Positions 18,617 through 27,359 of a stretch of 64,000 bases of DNA are shown piece after piece. The notes under the pieces were generated by a model. The model was not told the origin of the DNA. It did no database searches and worked only from the letters and a program-made list of their open reading frames with translations. Where the stretch lies: positions 55,224-119,223 of the forward strand of contig JBFWRK010000015.1 of assembly GCA_050248955.1 (NCBI GenBank), in the 5' to 3' direction. A program made the translations under genes and the position numbers. Position 1 is the first letter of the stretch. Every line of letters starts with the position of its first letter. The DNA is from JBFWRK01 sp050248955 (lineage in GTDB: Bacteria > Actinomycetota > Acidimicrobiia > Acidimicrobiales > Ilumatobacteraceae).

Positions 18617-20437
18617 TCAGAAGTTCGACACCACGGCGGTGAAGACCTGTTCGATGGTCCGCGGGTTCGAAGCGTCGTAGAGCGCGGCGTTCGTCGCCTC
18701 CGCGATCCGTTTGAGCGTCGCCTTGTCGGCGCCCTCGCCGTAGCTGATCGTGAAGATCCGGACCGGCTGTGCGCTGCCGCCCTCGGAACCCGAACGGAGC
18801 GACGCGATCAGCTGATCGAGTTGATCGGCGTCGTCGTTCAACGTGCCGTCGTCGTTCACCCCGTCCGTGAGGAGCACCACGGCGTTGATCTTGTCCGGCT
18901 CGTAGGCGCTCTTCATCGCCTCGTACGCGGCCGAGCTGACGTCGTACAGCGGTGTGCCGTTCGTCGGGAAGAGGTCGTTGATCCGAGAGCGCATCTGCTC
19001 GCGCTGGTCACCGAAGCGGGAGACGGGCAGCAGCTCGAGGTAGTTCTCGTCCGCCTGCGGTCCGAGCGCGGTCGAGAAGATCCAGAGTCCGACGAGGTCG
19101 TCGTCCTTGAACTCGTCGAGCGACGCCATCGCCGCTTGCTGCGCGAGCTCGAGCTTCGTGGTGCCGCCGTCCTCGGTGGCGGCATCGCCCATCGAGCCCG
19201 ACACGTCGATGACGAGGAGGACTCGGGCGGTCTTGCGCTGCTCGGCCCACGTGTCGAGGATCGCGGTGAGCACGGCCGGTTCCGGCACCTCGAGCTCGGC
19301 CTGCGGCTGCGCCGGATCGACGCCGTTCGCGGCGACGATCGGCGCGCCGACCGGCACCTGCGGGTTGCCCGGCCGGAAGCCGAACTCGAGCACCTTCGCC
19401 TGGTTCTCGGGCAGCTGCACGTAGGCCTCGAACAGCGCCGCGCCCTCCTGCTGCTCTGGCGTCACCCAGTCGGCGTCGAGCACGAAGAACGGGTTGTCGG
19501 AGAAGAGCGTCCCCTCGCTCGGGTAGACCGCGACCAGCGGCACCTTCGGCACCCGCGGCTCCTCGCCCGGTGACAGCTCGCCATCCGGGTTGCCGGCGTT
19601 GTAGTCGATGATCGACTTCTCCTCGACCGCCACGGCACTCGCGTACGTCAGCGCGGTGCCGCGCGCGTCGGCGCGGAACCAGTTGTTGAGGAACGTCATC
19701 GTGATGTCGCCGTAGTGGACGACTGCGGACTCGACGCTCGCCGCGAACGCCGCGACGTCCTCCCGATTGAGGTCCTCGGTCGTGAGCCCACGGGTCTTGC
19801 CGGTTGCTGCGTAGTACTGCGCCACGGTGAAGTTGAGCCCGCTCGTGGAGAAGTTCGGGTTCGTCTTGCCGAGCCGGAACGGGCCCCACTCGGGATGGCC
19901 GTACGCGGCCCACCCCTCGGGGTCGTTGGCGAGCTCGACGATGTCCTTGAAACCGACCGGGGTCTCCGGGTAGCCGAGCGCGTCGGCCATCGGCTTCGGC
20001 ATCGCGATCACGAGCGGGGTGAGCATGAACGGGGTGCCACCGGTCGCGATCTCACGGCCGGCGCGCTGGTTCACGATCGCGCCCCAGCCGCTCGCCGCCG
20101 GCGACCAGACGACGGGACGGGCGCCGTTCGTCTCCGGATCGGGCCAGCCTTCGACGAGCAACGTCGCAGCGGCGCCCGACGCCTTGTTGTACGGCCGGAC
20201 GAACGCGCAGCCGTCGGCGAGCTTCGCCGCGTCGGATCCGTTGAAGTCGTTGGCGAGCTCGGTGAGCAGCGCGATCTTCTCGGAGCTCACGGCCATGTCG
20301 ACGGTCGCGCAGTCGCCGGGGTCGGCGTCGCCGAGATCGGACGTGTCGTCGTCGCCGGAGCTGGTGGAGCAGGCGGCGAAGGCGAGGCAGGCGGCGACGA
20401 ACGCACCCGTCACGAGGCGGGTGCGGCGAGCGGTCAT
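18617..20437 (-). CDS. Lipoprotein with periplasmic-binding-like and von Willebrand A domains
   Basis: The protein has 606 residues. The N-terminus MTARRTRLVTGAFVAACLAFAACSTSS is a signal peptide ending in a lipobox-like FAAC, so the mature protein is probably attached to the outer face of the membrane. Residues about 40-400 resemble the extracellular solute-binding fold (GWGAIVNQRAGR, TFLNNWFRADARG, PLVAVYPSEGTLFSDNPFFV). Residues about 405-606 form a VWA domain with a complete MIDAS: DVSGSMGD, a Thr in FPTNGTPLYD and LTDGVND. Its start overlaps the stop of the upstream gene (ATGA). The pairing of ligand-binding and VWA modules suggests calcium- or metal-dependent recognition at the surface, but no ligand can be named. 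Confidence 0.85.
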   Translation of the reverse strand: MTARRTRLVTGAFVAACLAFAACSTSSGDDDTSDLGDADPGDCATVDMAVSSEKIALLTELANDFNGSDAAKLADGCAFVRPYNKASGAAATLLVEGWPDPETNGARPVVWSPAASGWGAIVNQRAGREIATGGTPFMLTPLVIAMPKPMADALGYPETPVGFKDIVELANDPEGWAAYGHPEWGPFRLGKTNPNFSTSGLNFTVAQYYAATGKTRGLTTEDLNREDVAAFAASVESAVVHYGDITMTFLNNWFRADARGTALTYASAVAVEEKSIIDYNAGNPDGELSPGEEPRVPKVPLVAVYPSEGTLFSDNPFFVLDADWVTPEQQEGAALFEAYVQLPENQAKVLEFGFRPGNPQVPVGAPIVAANGVDPAQPQAELEVPEPAVLTAILDTWAEQRKTARVLLVIDVSGSMGDAATEDGGTTKLELAQQAAMASLDEFKDDDLVGLWIFSTALGPQADENYLELLPVSRFGDQREQMRSRINDLFPTNGTPLYDVSSAAYEAMKSAYEPDKINAVVLLTDGVNDDGTLNDDADQLDQLIASLRSGSEGGSAQPVRIFTISYGEGADKATLKRIAEATNAALYDASNPRTIEQVFTAVVSNF

Positions 20438-21399
20438 CGGAGTGACTCCCAGAGGTCGAGCAGGGTGCGCAGGACACCGGCGGAGGGGATGCCGTTCGGC
20501 TCGCCGGGTGTGGCGACCCAACCCGGCGTGGCGAGCAGCGCGTCGCGGAGCTCGCCTGCGAGGCCGGCAGGGACGTCGCCCTGGGTGCTGATCACCAGTA
20601 CCGCATCGGCCCGTCCCACGGGTTCAGGGTAGGCCACGGTGAAGCGTTCGGACTGCGCGGTGCCGAGGCGCGCGACCTCGGCATCGGACGCTCCGACGAG
20701 GTCGACAGCCCGACCGGTGGCGAGGGTGTCGAGCGCCGAGTCGGCGCTGAACACGAACGACGGGACGGAGCGCTCCAGCCGGCTGAACCAGCCGAGGAAG
20801 CCTGGGTCGGCGTCGATGTCGACGGCGTTGAACGTGGTCGAACCGAAGTACGCAGCCGCGGCGCTGCCCATCGTGAGCAGGCCTGTGGCTCGTTGCGTCG
20901 GGTCGTCGTGACCGGGCGCGAGGTCGCCCCAGGTGGCGTCGCCGCCGAGCGAGCTCCAGGGCTGTCCGGCGCTCTCGCCGATGCACGTCCACGTGACCGC
21001 GCCGCCGCAGGTGCCGGCGAGCGCAGTCACCCGTTCGGGACGCGAGGCGAGCGCGAGACGAGTGCTCCCGAGCACTTCCGGATCGCCGAACGCGAGCGCC
21101 CCGAGCTCGTCGACGGCCAGACGCTCGAGCGGTGCGAAGGTGATCCAGGCATCCGGGCCGGTGCCGCCGGCGACATCGGCGAGCGTCTCGCTGAACGATT
21201 CGACCACGACGTCGACGTCGCCGAGGTCGATGTCCCGGCAGGCGTCGGCGAGATCCTGGATGCAGGCGACGGTCGCGCCGCCACCAGACGGTCGGTCCGG
21301 CCCGTCCTCGTCTGGGTCGTCGATCGCCCGCCGCAGGAAGACAGCCCCGACGATGAGCAGGACTGCAGCGAGGACCGCGATCACGCGCTTTGCGGCCAT
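20434..21399 (-). CDS. Membrane-anchored binding-protein-like protein
   Basis: The protein has 321 residues with an N-terminal hydrophobic anchor (VIAVLAAVLLIVGAVF) and no lipobox Cys. The rest resembles the substrate-binding fold of the downstream lipoprotein: GPDAWITFAPLERLAVDELG, LLTMGSAAAAYFG, and FVFSADSALDTLATGRAVDL. It carries four Cys residues (VACIQDLADAC and GTCGGAVTWTC) that could form two disulfides outside the membrane. It overlaps the VWA lipoprotein by ATGA, so the two are probably made together and may interact. There are no ABC-transporter permease or ATPase genes next to them, so classical transport is not supported. Confidence 0.8.
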   Translation of the reverse strand: MAAKRVIAVLAAVLLIVGAVFLRRAIDDPDEDGPDRPSGGGATVACIQDLADACRDIDLGDVDVVVESFSETLADVAGGTGPDAWITFAPLERLAVDELGALAFGDPEVLGSTRLALASRPERVTALAGTCGGAVTWTCIGESAGQPWSSLGGDATWGDLAPGHDDPTQRATGLLTMGSAAAAYFGSTTFNAVDIDADPGFLGWFSRLERSVPSFVFSADSALDTLATGRAVDLVGASDAEVARLGTAQSERFTVAYPEPVGRADAVLVISTQGDVPAGLAGELRDALLATPGWVATPGEPNGIPSAGVLRTLLDLWESLR

Positions 21400-21430
21400 G
21401 GTGCAGGTCAGCGTAGAGGCCGGGTCGCGC

Positions 21431-22852
21431 TCAACCGATGATGTCGGCGACGGTCAGGGTGGTGAGCTGCTCCGTCGACGGGTCGCTCAAGGAGACGATG
21501 CGCATCGCTTGGCGGGCGACGGCGGCTTCAAAGATGTTGCGCACGAACCGTGCGTTGCCGAAGCCCTGATCGCGCGGCTGTGCCTCGATGAGGAGCTCGA
21601 GTGCAGCGAGTGCGTCGTCGCTCGCGTGGTACTGGTGCTTCTCGCCGAGCTTGACGAAGATCTGCACGAGCTCGGTGGTGGTGTAGTCGGCGAAGTGGAC
21701 CGTGCGGCCGAATCGGCTCTGCAACCCGGGGTTCGTGGCGATGAACATCCGCATCTCCTCGGGGTAGCCGGCGGCGACGACCGCGAGGTCGTCCCGATGG
21801 TCCTCCATGAACTTGACGACGGTGTCGATCGCCTCGCGGCCGAAGTCCTGCTCGCTGCCGCGGGCGAGCGCGTACGCCTCGTCGATCAGGAGCGTGCCGC
21901 CGAGCGCCTGTTCGAGGACCGCTCTCGTCTTGGTCGCGGTCTGGCCGATGTAGCCGGCGACGAGTCCCGATCGGTCCGTCTCGACGAGGTGGCCCTTCGA
22001 GACGACGGCGAGCGAGCGGTAGATGCGGCTGAGGAGCCGGGCGACGGTGGTCTTGCCGGTGCCAGGGTTTCCCGTGAAGACGAGGTGGTGACTCGCCTCG
22101 ATGATCGGCAGACCGCGCTCCACCCGGAGCTGCTGCACCTGGAGCAGGCTCGTGAGCCGGCGGACCTCGGTCTTCACGGCCTGGAGGCCGACGAGCGCGT
22201 CGAGCTCGGCGAGCAGCACCTCGATCGACTCTGGCGGTTCGTCGGGGGCGGGTGACTCGTCCGGCGCGGGGGACGGCTCGGTCACCGGCGTCGGACCCGA
22301 GGTGGTCAGCGTTCTGCCCGCCTGGCGGGCAGAACGCTGACGAGCAGCGCCGGGGCGGACGATGCCGGCGGCGTCCATCCTGGCGAGCATCATCGAACGG
22401 AACCGATCGATCGCGGCGACCTCGTCCGCCGAGGGGACGAGATCGACCGCCGCGACCGCGTGCGCGAGGGCCAGCGCGAGCGCGTAGTAGTCGTGCGAAC
22501 GGGTCCCCCCGTCGCGTCGGTCGGCGAGGACGACGATGTCGAACAGCGTCGACGGCTCGTCGAGCCACGCCGACCGACCCACCAGCGAGCCGCCTTCACG
22601 CAACCGTGCCGTCGTGACGATCAACGGCGGATCGAGCTGCCCGCCGACACCGTCCAGGTACGCGTCGAGCTCGGCGTCGGTGAATCGGCCGTCTGCGTCC
22701 ATGATCCCGGCGACGAGGTTCGCGGCCTCGACCGTGGCGTCGGGTCGATGGTGGTCGGCGGACTTGCCCGAGAGCTCGGCCAGCGCGAGCGCCATCCGGT
22801 CGACGAACGCGATCACGTCCCGCCCGATCGGTCCTCGATCCATCGCCGGCAT
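21431..22852 (-). CDS. CbbX/EccA-type AAA+ ATPase with N-terminal helical domain
   Basis: The protein has 473 residues if it starts at MPAMDRG. The AAA+ domain covers roughly residues 210-465: Walker A GNPGTGKTT, Walker B TLLIDEAYALA, sensor region VVAAGYPEEMRMFIATNPGL and arginine finger SRFGR. This arrangement is that of CbbX (Rubisco activase) and of EccA of type VII secretion. The N-terminal part (residues 1-140) is helical with ADGRFTDAELDAYLDGVG, reminiscent of TerB-like domains. No Rubisco or ESX genes are nearby, so the substrate is unknown. A perfect palindrome interrupts the linker between the two domains and encodes RQRSARQAGRT. The gene is divergent from moxR. Confidence 0.88.
   Translation of the reverse strand: MPAMDRGPIGRDVIAFVDRMALALAELSGKSADHHRPDATVEAANLVAGIMDADGRFTDAELDAYLDGVGGQLDPPLIVTTARLREGGSLVGRSAWLDEPSTLFDIVVLADRRDGGTRSHDYYALALALAHAVAAVDLVPSADEVAAIDRFRSMMLARMDAAGIVRPGAARQRSARQAGRTLTTSGPTPVTEPSPAPDESPAPDEPPESIEVLLAELDALVGLQAVKTEVRRLTSLLQVQQLRVERGLPIIEASHHLVFTGNPGTGKTTVARLLSRIYRSLAVVSKGHLVETDRSGLVAGYIGQTATKTRAVLEQALGGTLLIDEAYALARGSEQDFGREAIDTVVKFMEDHRDDLAVVAAGYPEEMRMFIATNPGLQSRFGRTVHFADYTTTELVQIFVKLGEKHQYHASDDALAALELLIEAQPRDQGFGNARFVRNIFEAAVARQAMRIVSLSDPSTEQLTTLTVADIIG
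22305..22341. repeat. Perfect 18-bp palindrome inside the AAA+ coding sequence
   Basis: The left arm GTCAGCGTTCTGCCCGCC (22305-22322) and its exact reverse complement (22324-22341) are separated by one T. The element is in frame and falls in the interdomain linker of the AAA+ protein, where it can be tolerated. It begins GTCAG and ends CTGAC, as do the intergenic palindromes at 48974-49090. A stable hairpin would form in the mRNA. Its sequence looks like an inserted palindromic element rather than family-conserved protein. Confidence 0.9.
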
Positions 22853-22881
22853 CGTAGGGGTCGGGCGAGCGCGCCATTCGG

Positions 22882-22912
22882 TTGACCAGCGGGTCAAGTC
22901 GGCCAGTAGGGT
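22882..22912 (+). promoter_or_regulatory. Predicted leaderless promoter of moxR
   Basis: TTGACC at 22882-22887 and TAGGGT at 22907-22912 are separated by 19 bases. The expected transcription start is at or within a few bases of the ATG at 22922. No ribosome-binding site is seen before that ATG, in keeping with a leaderless transcript, which is common in actinobacteria. The spacing is slightly long. Confidence 0.45.
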
Positions 22913-22921
22913 TTGCCCCCT

Positions 22922-23788
22922 ATGGCAGACCGCTTCGAGTCAGTGCAGGCCGTCCGCGAGGGCCTGAAGAACGTCAACTACCTCGCGGACGACGGCATCG
23001 CAGGCGTCGCCTTCCTCGCCGATCGGCTCGGCAAGCCGGTGCTCGTCGAGGGACCGGCCGGCACGGGCAAGACCCAGCTGGCGAAGTCCATCGCCGAGAT
23101 GACCGGCGCTCGCCTCATCCGTCTGCAGTGCTACGAGGGTCTCGACGAGTCGAAGGCGCTCTACGAGTGGAACTACAAGAAGCAGCTGCTGCGGATCCAG
23201 GCCGACAAGGCGTCCGACTCGTGGAGCGAGGTCCACGACGACATCTTCTCCGACGAGTTCCTGCTCACCCGCCCCCTGCTCGAGGCGATCACGGCCGAGG
23301 ACCCCGTCGTGCTGCTGATCGACGAGGTCGACCGCGTCGAGGTCGAGACCGAGGCGCTGCTGCTCGAGATCCTCTCCGACTACCAGGTCTCGATCCCGGA
23401 GCTCGGCACGATCACGGCGAAGCAGATCCCGCTCGTGTTCCTCACGTCGAACAACACCCGTGAGCTGTCGGAGGCGTTGAAGCGCCGCTGCCTCTACCTC
23501 CACGTCGACTACCCCGACATGGATCGCGAGAAGCAGATCGTGCTCACCAAGGTGCCCGAGGTCTCCGACAACCTCGCCGACCAGATCGCCCGCATCGTCC
23601 GCTCGATCCGCCAGCTCGACCTGAAGAAGGCGCCGTCGGTGTCGGAGACGATCGACTGGGCGCGCACGCTCGTGCTGCTCGGCATCAACCACATCGACGC
23701 CGCGCAGGCCAAGGAGACGCTGCACATCCTGCTCAAGTACCAGACCGACATCGCCAAGGCGGCGAAGGAACTGTCGGTCGACAAGTAA
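22922..23788 (+). CDS. MoxR-family AAA+ ATPase
   Basis: The 288-residue MoxR-type ATPase has Walker A GPAGTGKTQ near residue 45, Walker B VVLLIDEVDR near 137, and sensor 1 FLTSNNTRELSEALKRRC. MoxR proteins act as chaperones that insert metals or assemble complexes, nearly always with a VWA protein encoded next door. That is the case here, since the CoxE-type VWA gene follows after 16 bases. The start is the ATG giving MADRFESVQAVREG. A longer frame would begin at a TTG inside the promoter. The pair resembles CoxD/CoxE of CO dehydrogenase maturation, but no oxidase or dehydrogenase structural genes are adjacent, so the client is unknown. Confidence 0.92.
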   Translation: MADRFESVQAVREGLKNVNYLADDGIAGVAFLADRLGKPVLVEGPAGTGKTQLAKSIAEMTGARLIRLQCYEGLDESKALYEWNYKKQLLRIQADKASDSWSEVHDDIFSDEFLLTRPLLEAITAEDPVVLLIDEVDRVEVETEALLLEILSDYQVSIPELGTITAKQIPLVFLTSNNTRELSEALKRRCLYLHVDYPDMDREKQIVLTKVPEVSDNLADQIARIVRSIRQLDLKKAPSVSETIDWARTLVLLGINHIDAAQAKETLHILLKYQTDIAKAAKELSVDK

Positions 23789-23804
23789 CCCGGACGTACC
23801 TCCG

Positions 23805-25244
23805 ATGCTCGATCTCATGGCCGGCTTCGTGGCAGAGCTCCGCAATGCGGGGCTGCCTGTCTCGTTGACCGAGAACCTCGACGCGATGGAGGCGATCCAG
23901 CACATCCCGATCGAGGACCGTGAGGCGTTCAAGTACGCGCTCGGCGCCACGATGGTCAAGAACAACGCGCACTGGCGGGCGTTCGAGACGGTGTTCGAGG
24001 TGTACTTCTCGATGCGCGGGCCGCAGTATGCGATCAGCGAGGACGGCGAGGGCGACCTCGACGAGATGTGGCGCGAGATGCAGGAGCAGATGCGCCAGGG
24101 CGAGGGGAAGGGGGCGGCCGGCGGCTCGATGGACTCGCTGACGCCCGAGGAGATGGCGCTGCTGCTCTACCAGGCGCTCATGAACGGCGACCAGGCGATG
24201 ATGCGGGCGCTCGCCCGTCAGGCCGTGCAGCGGTTCGCCGGCATGGAGCCGGGGCGTCCAGTCGGTGGCACGTACTACCTCTATCGAACGCTGCGGAACC
24301 TCGACCTCGACGGGATGCTCGAGAAGCTCATGGAGGCGAGCCGCGAGCAGGTCGGTGGCGAGCTGACCCCGCTCGAGGAGCGCCTCGAGCACGACGAGTA
24401 CGACTCGCGCATCGAGCAGTTCAAGAAGGAGATCGAGGCGGAGATCCGCCGCCGGCTCGTCGCCGATCGCGGTGCCGAGGCGATGGCGAAGACGTTGCGC
24501 AAGCCGCTCCCCGAAGACGTCGAGTTCATGCACGCGAGCCGCGACGAGATGCAGTCGTTGCGCAAGGCGCTGTATCCGCTCACCCGCAAGCTCGCCGCCC
24601 GTCTCGCCCGCAAGCGCCGCCACGGTCGCAAGGGCCCGCTTGACTTCCGCAGCACGGTTCGCCATTCGCTCAGCTACGGCGGCGTGCCGGCGGAGCCGAA
24701 GTTCAAGTACCCGCGTCCGGCCAAGCCGGAGCTGATGGTCGTCGCCGACATCTCGGGCTCGGTGGCTGCGTTCGCCCGGTTCACGCTGATGCTCGTGTAC
24801 GCGATCCAGGGCCAGTTCTCGAAGGTCCGCTCGTTCGTGTTCATCGACGGCATCGACGAGGTGACCGACTACTTCCGCGGCACCGAGGACATCCAGGATG
24901 CGATCCACCGGGTGAACACCGAAGCGGACGTCGTGTGGGTCGACGGGCACTCCGACTACGGCCACGCGTTCGAGGTCTTCTGGGATCGCTACGGCAAGGA
25001 CGTCGGTCCGAAGACGACGGTGCTGCTGCTCGGCGACGCGCGGAACAACTACCACGCGAGCCAGGCGTGGGTCGTGAAGGAGATCCGCCAGAAGGCGCGC
25101 CACGTCTACTGGTTGAACCCCGAGCCGCGGTCGTACTGGAACACCGGCGATTCGATCGTCGGCGAGTACGGCACGCACACCGACGGCGTCTACGAGTGTC
25201 GCAACCTGCGCCAGCTCGAAGGCTTCGTCGAGAAGCTCGCCTGA
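23805..25244 (+). CDS. CoxE-like VWA-domain protein
   Basis: The 479-residue protein has an N-terminal helical region (residues 1-290) that begins with LDLMAGFVAELRNAGLPVS, a CoxE-like hallmark, and includes an acidic segment plus an Arg/Lys-rich stretch (LAARLARKRRHGRKG). The C-terminal VWA domain has the MIDAS motif VVADISGSVAAF, and TDYFRGTED lies further on. Such proteins partner with MoxR ATPases in metal-cofactor assembly. It is encoded immediately downstream of a moxR gene and is convergent with guaB, 13 bases away. No signal peptide is present, so it should be cytoplasmic. Confidence 0.9.
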   Translation: MLDLMAGFVAELRNAGLPVSLTENLDAMEAIQHIPIEDREAFKYALGATMVKNNAHWRAFETVFEVYFSMRGPQYAISEDGEGDLDEMWREMQEQMRQGEGKGAAGGSMDSLTPEEMALLLYQALMNGDQAMMRALARQAVQRFAGMEPGRPVGGTYYLYRTLRNLDLDGMLEKLMEASREQVGGELTPLEERLEHDEYDSRIEQFKKEIEAEIRRRLVADRGAEAMAKTLRKPLPEDVEFMHASRDEMQSLRKALYPLTRKLAARLARKRRHGRKGPLDFRSTVRHSLSYGGVPAEPKFKYPRPAKPELMVVADISGSVAAFARFTLMLVYAIQGQFSKVRSFVFIDGIDEVTDYFRGTEDIQDAIHRVNTEADVVWVDGHSDYGHAFEVFWDRYGKDVGPKTTVLLLGDARNNYHASQAWVVKEIRQKARHVYWLNPEPRSYWNTGDSIVGEYGTHTDGVYECRNLRQLEGFVEKLA

Positions 25245-25257
25245 CCCGGTTGCTCGG

Positions 25258-26751
25258 TCACGAGCGCTGGTAGTTGGGTGCTTCCTTCGTGATGATCACG
25301 TCGTGCGGGTGGCTCTCGGCGCGGCCGGCCGCGGTGACCCGCATGAAGCGGCTGCCCGTGCGCAACGACTCGAGCGTGGCCGCCCCGGCGTAGCCCATGC
25401 CGGAGCGCAGGCCGCCGACGAGCTGATGGGTCACGTCGGAGAGGCGCCCGGCGTAGGGCACGCGCCCTTCGATGCCCTCCGGCACGACCTTGCGCGTCCC
25501 CGAGCCGCTCGACGAGGACTGTCCGCTCCCGTAGCGGTCGGCACCCAGACCCTGCATCGCACCGAGCGAGCCCATCCCACGGTAGGTCTTGTAGCGGCGA
25601 CCCTCGAGCAGCTCCTGCTCTCCGGGTGCCTCGTCGGTGCCGGCGAGGATCGAGCCGAGCATCACCGTCTCCGCCCCGGCGGCAATCGCCTTGACGACGT
25701 CGCCCGAGTAGGCGATCCCGCCGTCACCGATCACCGGGATCCCGAGCCGGCGGGCACGCCGGGCGGCGAACCAGATCGCCGACAGCTGCGGCATCCCCGC
25801 CCCGGAGACGACGCGCGTCGTGCAGATCGATCCGGCGCCGACGCCGACCTTCACCGCATCGGCGCCCGCGGAGACGAGCGCCTCGACGCCCTCCTCGGTC
25901 ACGACGTTCCCCGCCACGACGGCGATGCCGGGCCAACTCGCCTTCAGCCGCTCGATCGCCTTGATGACGCCGGCGGAGTGGCCGTGCGCGGTGTCGATCA
26001 CGAGCGCATCGACACCCTGGCCCACGAGCGACTCGGCACGGTCCTCGAGATCGGCACCGACGCCGATCGCTGCCGCGACGCGCAACCGCCCGCCACTGTC
26101 CTTCGTCGCGTTCGGGAAGTCCTGGCGCTTCTGGATGTCCTTGACGGTGATCAGGCCGGCGAGACGGCCGTGGTCGTCGACCAGCGGCAGCTTCTCGATG
26201 CGGTACTGCTGCAGCAGCGCCTTCGCACCATCGAGCGTGGTGCCGATCGGTGCCGTGATCAGCCGATCTCCCGTCATGAACTCGCTGATCGGGCGGGCGA
26301 AGTCGGCAGCCGAGCAGAACCGGATGTCGCGGTTCGTCAGGATCCCGACGAGGATGCCGTCGGGATCCGTGATCGGCACGCCGGAGAAGCTGAACCGGGC
26401 CATGAGCGCTTCCGCGTCGGCGAGCGCTGCGGTCGGCGGGAGCGTCACCGGGTCGGTGATCATACCCGACTGCGAGCGCTTGACCCGTTGGACCTCCGCA
26501 GCCTGATCGGCGATCGAGAGGTTCCGATGGATCACACCGATGCCGCCCTGACGAGCGAGCGCGATCGCCATCCGCGCTTCAGTCACCTTGTCCATCGCCG
26601 CGGACACCAGCGGGATCGCGAGCTCGATGTCGGCCGCGAACGTCGCCGAGGTGTCGACGGCGTCGGGGAGCACCTCGCTGTAACCGGGGACGACGACGAC
26701 GTCGTCGAAGGTCAGTGCCTCGAACCGGTCGAAGAACTCGTGGTTGGTCAT
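25258..26751 (-). CDS. guaB: IMP dehydrogenase
   Basis: This enzyme oxidises IMP to XMP with NAD+, the committed step of GMP synthesis. The 497-residue protein is full length: an (alpha/beta)8 barrel interrupted by two CBS domains at residues about 95-205 (MITDPVTLPPTAALADAEAL onward). The catalytic loop GAGSICTTRVVSG carries the active-site Cys, and the mobile flap contains KTYRGMGSLGAM. Its ATG overlaps the purN stop (ATGA), which makes it the last gene of the purine operon. It therefore links de novo IMP formation directly to the guanine branch. Confidence 0.97.
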   Translation of the reverse strand: MTNHEFFDRFEALTFDDVVVVPGYSEVLPDAVDTSATFAADIELAIPLVSAAMDKVTEARMAIALARQGGIGVIHRNLSIADQAAEVQRVKRSQSGMITDPVTLPPTAALADAEALMARFSFSGVPITDPDGILVGILTNRDIRFCSAADFARPISEFMTGDRLITAPIGTTLDGAKALLQQYRIEKLPLVDDHGRLAGLITVKDIQKRQDFPNATKDSGGRLRVAAAIGVGADLEDRAESLVGQGVDALVIDTAHGHSAGVIKAIERLKASWPGIAVVAGNVVTEEGVEALVSAGADAVKVGVGAGSICTTRVVSGAGMPQLSAIWFAARRARRLGIPVIGDGGIAYSGDVVKAIAAGAETVMLGSILAGTDEAPGEQELLEGRRYKTYRGMGSLGAMQGLGADRYGSGQSSSSGSGTRKVVPEGIEGRVPYAGRLSDVTHQLVGGLRSGMGYAGAATLESLRTGSRFMRVTAAGRAESHPHDVIITKEAPNYQRS

Positions 26752-27359
26752 CTGGTTGCCTCCTCGCGCGTGCAGAGATCTCGAAGGGTGTCGATCAACA
26801 GGCGATGCTCCGCGTGGTGCACGCGCGCTGCGAGTGTCTCGACGGTGTCGCCGTCGTTGATGGGAACGGTCGCGGTGGCGAGGACGGGTCCGTCGTCGAC
26901 ACCCTCGTCGGGAACGAGATGGACCATGACGCCCGTCTCGGATCGCGTCCCGGCCAGGAACTCGGCATGGGCCCGCTCGATCGCGTGCAGCCCCGGCAGC
27001 TCACCGGGCAGCGCGGGGTGCAAGTTGACGACGCGACCGGGGAAGCGACCGAGGAACGGCATCGAGAGCAGGCGGCGCCATCCGGCCAGGACGACCCAGT
27101 CCGGGTTGGCGCGGGCGACCACGCGGGCGAGCCGCTCGTCGTAGGCGGTGCGTTCCTCGTCGGGCCCTGGCTCGCACGACACGGCGGTGACGCCGCGTGC
27201 CGACTCGGCCCGCCGCAGGGCTCGGGCAGCGGGGCGGTCGCTGACCACGTGAGTGACGCGCGCCGGCAGTTCGCCGGCGGCGCAGGCGTCGAGGATCGCC
27301 TGGAGGTTGGAACCGTCCCCGGAGGCGAGCACGACGAGCCGTGCCGGACGCGCGGTCAC
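26748..27359 (-). CDS. purN: Phosphoribosylglycinamide formyltransferase
   Basis: PurN transfers a formyl group from 10-formyltetrahydrofolate to GAR. The 203-residue protein shows the substrate loop LASGDGSNLQAILDA. The catalytic triad is Asn and His in VVNLHPALPGELPG and Asp in VPDEGVDDGPVL. The GTG at 27359 overlaps the stop of the upstream purD-purM fusion as GTGA. A longer frame continues upstream, but the family N-terminus begins here. With the fusion it reproduces, in the same order, the three domains of the animal GART protein, still as two polypeptides. Confidence 0.95.
   Translation of the reverse strand: MTARPARLVVLASGDGSNLQAILDACAAGELPARVTHVVSDRPAARALRRAESARGVTAVSCEPGPDEERTAYDERLARVVARANPDWVVLAGWRRLLSMPFLGRFPGRVVNLHPALPGELPGLHAIERAHAEFLAGTRSETGVMVHLVPDEGVDDGPVLATATVPINDGDTVETLAARVHHAEHRLLIDTLRDLCTREEATR

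Noticed and set aside
21431..22852. Type VII secretion EccA or Rubisco activase assignment for the AAA+ gene
   Set aside because: The fold matches, but no ESX, PE/PPE, Rubisco or Calvin-cycle gene is close, so only the broad family is given.
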